Part shown: in pieces, positions 6,279 through 10,105 of the stretch
Layout of the letters: every line of letters starts with the position of its first letter
How positions within the stretch are numbered: the first letter of the stretch is position 1
Assembly (NCBI GenBank): GCA_001770785.1
Contig: MERZ01000036.1
Span: 1 to 10,105 of the forward strand
DNA from: Burkholderiales bacterium RIFCSPHIGHO2_12_FULL_61_11
GTDB taxonomy: Bacteria > Pseudomonadota > Gammaproteobacteria > Burkholderiales > Burkholderiaceae_C
DNA: 10,105 nt
Direction: 5' to 3'
Position numbers and translations under genes: made by a program
The notes under the pieces: model-generated
Databases searched by the model: none
What the model was told of the DNA's origin: nothing
Seen by the model: the letters and a program-made list of their open reading frames with translations, nothing else

Positions 6279-6923
6279 CTACGTCGAATTGGGGTCTTCA
6301 ATCTCGGCGATGATGTCTCGAATCGCCGTCATCAGTGCGAGCGCACCCGGAGATGGGCGGCTGTCCATTCGCTGGATGATGCCAATCACCCGTGATGTGT
6401 TTGGGAGGGCAATATCCAGCACCTTAACCACACCGGCCGCTATTTCGTAATGCAGCTGGTGAGATGATATGACTGTGACCAGGTCACTGTGCAGCAGTAG
6501 GCCACGCAGAATGGCATGATCACTGGTTTCAACAGCTTCGACGGGAGGAATCAGATTCGCCGCAGTAAAGGACAAATCAAATAATATCCGTGACGGCGTT
6601 CCATGATTGGAAAGTATCCATTGGGCGCTCATCAGATCATCCATGGTGATTTTCGGAAGACGGGTGAGCGGATGACCCTCGCGAACCACAACGCTCATCC
6701 GGTCGGTCAACAAGGCTTCTCCTTTCAGGTCCCGCGCATATTCGGGAGGGCGCAGGGCCCCCAGGATGAAATCAATATCTCCCGCGCGTAATTTGGCCGC
6801 AAGGGTATCGAACTGCCCTTCAGCCGTTGAAAAACGCAAGCGCGGATGTTGAGCAAGCACGTTGCTGATGGCACGGGGGGGCCGCGGGTGGCGTGCCGCT
6901 TGAAATTCGTACAGCGGCGCCAA
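6279..6923 (-). pseudogene. LysR-type regulator lacking its DNA-binding domain
   Basis: The open frame (214 codons, TTG at 6921-6923) is the effector-binding half of a LysR regulator. From RAISNVLAQHPRLRFSTAEG onward it is good LysR sequence: FDTLAAKLRAGDIDFILGAL, the VVREGHPL strand and the LLLHSDLVTVISSHQLHYE hinge region, through to a natural C-terminus. The first ~15 residues (APLYEFQAARHP) are not LysR; they are the antisense of the adjacent IlvD coding sequence. The whole winged-helix domain and linker helix, about 100 residues, are missing, and an in-frame stop lies just upstream of the TTG. LysR homology ends at about 6878, where IlvD homology on the opposite strand starts. Without the DNA-binding domain it cannot act as a normal regulator. 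Confidence 0.82.
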
Positions 6924-8365
6924 GCGATTTTATTACGAGCGCGGGCCGCAACGGCAGCTATATTCTGCCGACCCGTGACCTGATCGCAAGCGATATCGAA
7001 GTGGCGGTGGAGGGCGCTCTACTGGATGGAATGATTTGTCTCGCCTCTTGCGACAAGACTACCCCCGGCCAACTGATGGCGGCTGCGCGAATGAATGTCC
7101 CGGCTATTACTGTCATCTGCGGGTACCAGAAGACGGGCCAGTACAAGGGACACGAAGTCGATATCGAAGAAGTATTCTTGCGCGCCGGATATATCGGCAG
7201 TGGCGGAATTACTGTCGATGAGTTGGCAAATATGGCGGATAACGCAGTTCGCAGTCCCGGCGTATGCGCAGGCATGGGTACGGCCAACACCATGCATATC
7301 GTCGCCGAAGCCCTAGGCTTTACATTGCCGGGAGCGGCGCCGGTACTGGCTTTAAGCGAAAAAATGATGGACAACGCGCGTGCGGCTGGCAAACGCATCG
7401 TCGAGATGGTATGGGATGACCTTAAACCAAGGGACGTCCTGACGCCGGCGGCATTCCGCAATGCAGTGATCGCGGTCTTGAGTGTCAGTGGCTCCATCAA
7501 TGCAGTCAAACATTTGCAGGCAATCGCTTCCGAAGCGGGCGTCGATATCGATTTGTACGAAATGTTCGACCAGTGCGCGCGCATCACGCCACTATTGGCG
7601 GCGATTCGTCCGAACGGTGAAGGCACGATCGCACAGTTCGAGGAAGCGGGCGGCGCCCTGATGCTGATGAAGCGCCTTGAGCCTCTGCTCGATAAGTCGG
7701 CACTGACAGTGACCGGCAGGACAGTCGGCGATATTCTCCACGGCGTCGAAACCTTTGCCAGTGAAACGATAGGCACGTTGGAGACGCCACTATCACGCAG
7801 GCCCGCAATCAATATCGTCAAGGGTAGCCTGTTGCCAGGAGGCGGCATTGTCCGCCTGGGTGGCACCGAAGAACGGACAATGAAATTCAGCGGGCCGGCA
7901 CAGATCTTCCATTCGCGCGACGAAGCGATTGCCGCCATCAACAATAACGAGATCCGTAAGGGTTCCGTCGTGATTTTGCGCGGCTTAGGTGTCCGCGGTG
8001 GCCCCGGTATGGCAATGACCTCGGCAGTCGTCTTCGCACTCGACGGCGCCCATTTGATCGACGATGTCGCCGTGATCACTGAAGGCCAGTTGTCAGGTCT
8101 GGTGAACAAGGGCCTGGTGGTGGGTGAAGCCTCGCCCGAAGCGGCCGAAGGCGGGCCGCTCGGACTGGTAGAGGATGGCGACATGATCCATATCGATGTT
8201 GAACAGCGTCGGGTCGACCTCGATGTGCCCGAAGACGTGCTGGAGCAACGCCGGGCGCAGGAGCGCAAGTTTGGCGTCAAGGCTCCACGTGGCTGGCTGG
8301 CTATCTATCAATCATGTGCGAGCCCGGTGCATGAGGGTGCGGTATTGCGGCCGGAGGGTTATTAG
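6893..8365 (+). pseudogene. IlvD/Edd-family dehydratase missing N-terminal ~80 residues
   Basis: IlvD/Edd enzymes dehydrate 2,3-dihydroxy acids or sugar acids with an Fe-S cluster. Present: LPTRDLIASDIE (25-36), cluster cysteine C53 (ASCDKTTPG), second cysteine C125 (GVCAGMGTANTM), the late GGPGMAMTSA and TEGQLSGL (with the catalytic-type serine) and SPEAAEGGPLGLVEDGD, and a natural C-terminus. Family homology can be traced back to codons AAGGVPLE beginning at 6881, i.e. about residue 80 of a ~570-residue enzyme, then stops at a run of G. The lost segment carries the first cluster cysteine (PCN-type motif) and the start codon, so the 490-codon frame from GTG 6893 should be inactive. The remaining frame is undamaged, suggesting a recent deletion. 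It probably formed an operon with the FAD oxidoreductase 99 bp downstream. Sugar-acid versus branched-chain substrate is undetermined. Confidence 0.85.
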
Positions 8366-8464
8366 AGCCGAGCAGCTGCAAAAGCGGCAAGCGGCACGTA
8401 CATTCTCAAAATGGTGGCCACTTAAAGCAGAGTTGGACCTTTAAAACAAGATTGGAAAATTGAA

Positions 8465-9808
8465 ATGGCAGCTTCATTTTTGGTGGAACCGGAACGTAAA
8501 GTCGAGGTATTGGGCGAGTATGACGTCGTGGTAGTCGGGGGCGGGCCAGCCGGCATGACGGCGGCGCTTGCTGCGGGGCGCGCCGGCAAGTCGGTGCTGC
8601 TGATCGAGCGCTACGGCTTCCTGGGCGGTGCCGGCACAGCGGCCGGCCTTAGCACATTCTGCGGCCTGCATGCCAACGTTGGAGGCGAACACCGGCAGGT
8701 TGTAAACGGCCTGTGCGATGATATTCTCGATCGCCTCCAGTTCATGAATGGATTGAATCCGCCCCATCTTTCGGTCGCGCAACGCATCCAGGCACAGGCT
8801 TACGATATCTCCGCCTACAAGATCGCCGGCGACCAGCTGATGCTCGAAGCCAATGTCACGCTCCTTTATCACGCGTTCGCGGTCGGCGTTACCAAAAAGT
8901 CGGACGATGAAATCGAGTCCGTCATTGTGGAGACAAAGTCGGGTCGCCGCGCCGTCGTGGGCAATATGTTCATTGACTGTTCCGGCGACGGTGATCTGGC
9001 GGCGTGGATGAACTGCCCGTTTGAAGTCGGCGATGGCGCCGGTAACATGCTCTATCCGACCACTATGTTTCGCATTAATTCGGTTGATTCGGAAAAGGCG
9101 GGGCGCGCATGGGAAATATTGCCAAAACTGATGGATGAGGCCGAACAGCGCGGCGTACGCTTCCCGCGTAAGAAACCGATCTTGAGGCCGCAGCGTGACC
9201 CGATCGAATGGCGAGCGAATATGACCCAAGTGAGTAATAAGGACGGCACAGCTGTCAGTGGCATCGACGCTTGGCAACTCACTTCGGGCGAAATAGAAGG
9301 GCGCAAGCAATGCTGGGACTTTTTCAAGTTCATCCAGGAAAACTTGCCTGGGTTTGAGAAATCCTACATTGTTGAAATTGCACCGCAGCTCGGGATCCGT
9401 GAAACGCGCCGCATCCTGAGTCGGCATATGTTATCGAAGGAAGAGATCCTCGGATGTGTCGATTTCGAGGATACGATCGGCGTCAACGGATGGCCAGTCG
9501 AAGCACACGTGAGTGGTGACGTCATTTTCCTGTGGCAGGAGAAAGAGCGTGGCTTCAATCAGCTGCCATATCGCATGCTGTTACCGAACCGCGTCAGCAA
9601 CCTGCTGAGTGCGGGCCGTTGCGCCGGCATGACGCATGAGGGGCAGTCATCAGCACGCGTAACCGGTTCCTGCTTCGTGATGGGTCAGGCTGCGGGCACG
9701 GCGGCGGCGATGGCGCTGAGCGCGAACATGTCGCCGGGAGAAATCAATATCAGTGCGCTGCAAGAACGCCTTGAGGCCAATGGCGTGTATCTGGGGCGTA
9801 GCTGGTAA
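8465..9808 (+). CDS. FAD-dependent oxidoreductase (FAD_oxidored family)
   Basis: 447 residues, apparently intact. N-terminal Rossmann FAD site VVVVGGGPAGMTAALAAGR (21-39) with the ribose-binding glutamate E49 in LLIERYGFLGGAGTAAG; a second FAD contact FIDCSGDGDLA (169-179); LGIRETRRI (309-317); and the C-terminal flavin-closing segment LLSAGRCAGMTHE (380-392) followed by VTGSCFVMGQAAGTAAAMA. This order is that of the PF12831-type oxidoreductases, whose substrates are mostly unknown. No signal peptide or membrane segment, so cytosolic. The ATG has a weak GGA about 9 bases upstream. It follows the IlvD-type gene in the same direction, so a shared sugar-acid or hydroxy-acid pathway is plausible. 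With the IlvD gene and its promoter truncated, expression is uncertain. Confidence 0.85.
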   Translation: MAASFLVEPERKVEVLGEYDVVVVGGGPAGMTAALAAGRAGKSVLLIERYGFLGGAGTAAGLSTFCGLHANVGGEHRQVVNGLCDDILDRLQFMNGLNPPHLSVAQRIQAQAYDISAYKIAGDQLMLEANVTLLYHAFAVGVTKKSDDEIESVIVETKSGRRAVVGNMFIDCSGDGDLAAWMNCPFEVGDGAGNMLYPTTMFRINSVDSEKAGRAWEILPKLMDEAEQRGVRFPRKKPILRPQRDPIEWRANMTQVSNKDGTAVSGIDAWQLTSGEIEGRKQCWDFFKFIQENLPGFEKSYIVEIAPQLGIRETRRILSRHMLSKEEILGCVDFEDTIGVNGWPVEAHVSGDVIFLWQEKERGFNQLPYRMLLPNRVSNLLSAGRCAGMTHEGQSSARVTGSCFVMGQAAGTAAAMALSANMSPGEINISALQERLEANGVYLGRSW

Positions 9809-9871
9809 GCCGCGCCCGAAATTCTGTTGAGGCAATACAGTAGGGCTTTGGGATCAACGGGAGTAGACGCC

Positions 9872-9901
9872 ATGCGATTCGGGGTGCAGCTCTCAGCATA
9901 A
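9872..9901 (+). pseudogene. Nine-codon gene start (MRFGVQLSA), possible truncated gene
   Basis: GGAG at 9860-9863 stands 8 bases before ATG 9872, and the frame MRFGVQLSA ends at TAA 9899-9901. The sequence looks like the first strand of luciferase-like flavin monooxygenases (M-FG--LP), but nine residues cannot support a family call. It is noted because it is one of three consecutive ribosome-binding-site-plus-start units that end almost at once. Confidence 0.22.
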
Positions 9902-9902
9902 T

Positions 9903-10042
9903 AAAAGGAGACATCAAATGGATATAAATCGACGCAAATTATTACCTGGAACGGGTAGCCTGTCAGTCCTGCAATTAAAAGGAGATATCAAATGAATACA
10001 AATCGACGCAAATTATTACTTGGAACGGGTAGCCTGGCAGTC
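9903..10042 (+). repeat. Tandem direct repeat, period 74 bp, two copies
   Basis: Copy 1 (9903-9968) and copy 2 (9977-10042) are 66 bp each and differ at 5 positions. Each copy holds an AAAAGGAG ribosome binding site, ATCAAATG, and a run of codons for NRRKLL-GTGSL. The unit ends abruptly after GTC in both copies. The retained boundaries and the substitutions being mostly conservative at protein level suggest duplication of a real gene start rather than chance. Confidence 0.8.
9918..9995 (+). pseudogene. Truncated Tat signal-peptide gene start, copy 1
   Basis: The 25-codon frame reads MDINRRKLLPGTGSLSV then LQLKGDIK and stops at TGA 9993-9995. The twin-arginine NRRKLL followed by small residues is the start of a Tat-type signal peptide, of the sort found on Bug/TctC periplasmic solute receptors and some redox proteins. 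A good AAAAGGAG precedes the ATG. After residue 17 the frame runs into the ribosome binding site of copy 2 and overlaps its ATG (ATGA), so no mature protein follows. Confidence 0.5.
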
Positions 10043-10045
10043 TGA
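9992..10045 (+). pseudogene. Truncated Tat signal-peptide gene start, copy 2
   Basis: Seventeen codons, MNTNRRKLLLGTGSLAV, then TGA at 10043-10045. This is a cleaner Tat n-region and start of the hydrophobic core than copy 1, with AAAAGGAG 7 bases upstream. The frame stops exactly where copy 1 diverges, so the hydrophobic core, cleavage site and mature domain are missing. The family of the lost protein is not determinable; a Bug receptor is a guess from the genomic setting. Confidence 0.5.
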
Positions 10046-10105
10046 CCTTGCCCCTGGATTCCGTATCCCATAACTGAGATCATGAACTGGCTTGTTTGGC
10101 TTGAG
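10046..10105. other. Right edge, possible start of a further gene
   Basis: An ATG at 10082 opens a frame (MNWLVWLE) that runs off the window; no convincing ribosome binding site precedes it. Nothing else is recognised. Confidence 0.15.

Noticed and set aside
6958..8280. 440-codon minus-strand frame opposite the IlvD gene
   Set aside because: Long only because GC-rich codons leave few antisense stops; Ser/Pro/Arg-rich with no motif, while the plus strand is clear IlvD/Edd.
8474..9427. 317-codon minus-strand frame opposite the FAD oxidoreductase
   Set aside because: Antisense shadow of a gene with clear FAD-binding motifs; no recognisable family.

Overview
The window most resembles an accessory catabolic region of a betaproteobacterium, probably Burkholderiales. 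The grounds are protein flavour only: a feruloyl-CoA-synthase-type ligase, protocatechuate-4,5-dioxygenase-type LigBA, a LysR/IlvD divergent pair, an FAD-dependent oxidoreductase, and twin-arginine signal starts of the kind common on Bug/TctC solute receptors. No rRNA, tRNA, CRISPR array, transposase or phage gene was found.

Layout. (1) 151-2996, minus strand, GC-rich: a crotonase-fold enoyl-CoA hydratase, then a feruloyl-CoA-type synthetase 5 bases later, then a decayed amidohydrolase whose N-terminus is still readable. Ligase, hydratase and amidohydrolase are the components of the CoA-dependent, beta-oxidation-like shortening of hydroxycinnamates (CouL/CouM/CouO type), which delivers vanillate or 4-hydroxybenzoate and hence protocatechuate. 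(2) 2997-3971: a long, AT-richer gap with dyads but no convincing gene. (3) 3972-5820, plus strand: a class III extradiol dioxygenase with catalytic subunit (LigB type) before small subunit (LigA type), overlapping by ATGA, then a SnoaL/NTF2-like protein. These would open a catechol-type ring such as protocatechuate or gallate. (4) 5817-6220: a short unrecognised ORF and an alpha/beta hydrolase with its middle deleted in frame. (5) 6279-8365: a LysR regulator without its DNA-binding domain, joined head to head with an IlvD/Edd dehydratase without its N-terminus; one deletion appears to have removed both N-termini and the shared promoter. (6) 8465-9808: an intact FAD-dependent oxidoreductase. 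(7) 9809-10105: a run of gene starts that stop after 9-25 codons, including a 74-bp-period tandem repeat carrying two copies of a twin-arginine signal start.

The central theme is partial decay of an aromatic-acid catabolic island. The ligase, hydratase, LigBA, NTF2-like and FAD oxidoreductase genes look intact, while at least four neighbours (amidohydrolase, alpha/beta hydrolase, LysR, IlvD) and the receptor-like signal starts are truncated by deletions with no mobile element at the breakpoints. No clearly new system is visible. The points most worth attention are the LysR/IlvD deletion junction, the in-frame-deleted hydrolase, the repeated Tat-signal starts, and the LigB-LigA-NTF2 cluster whose true substrate is open.
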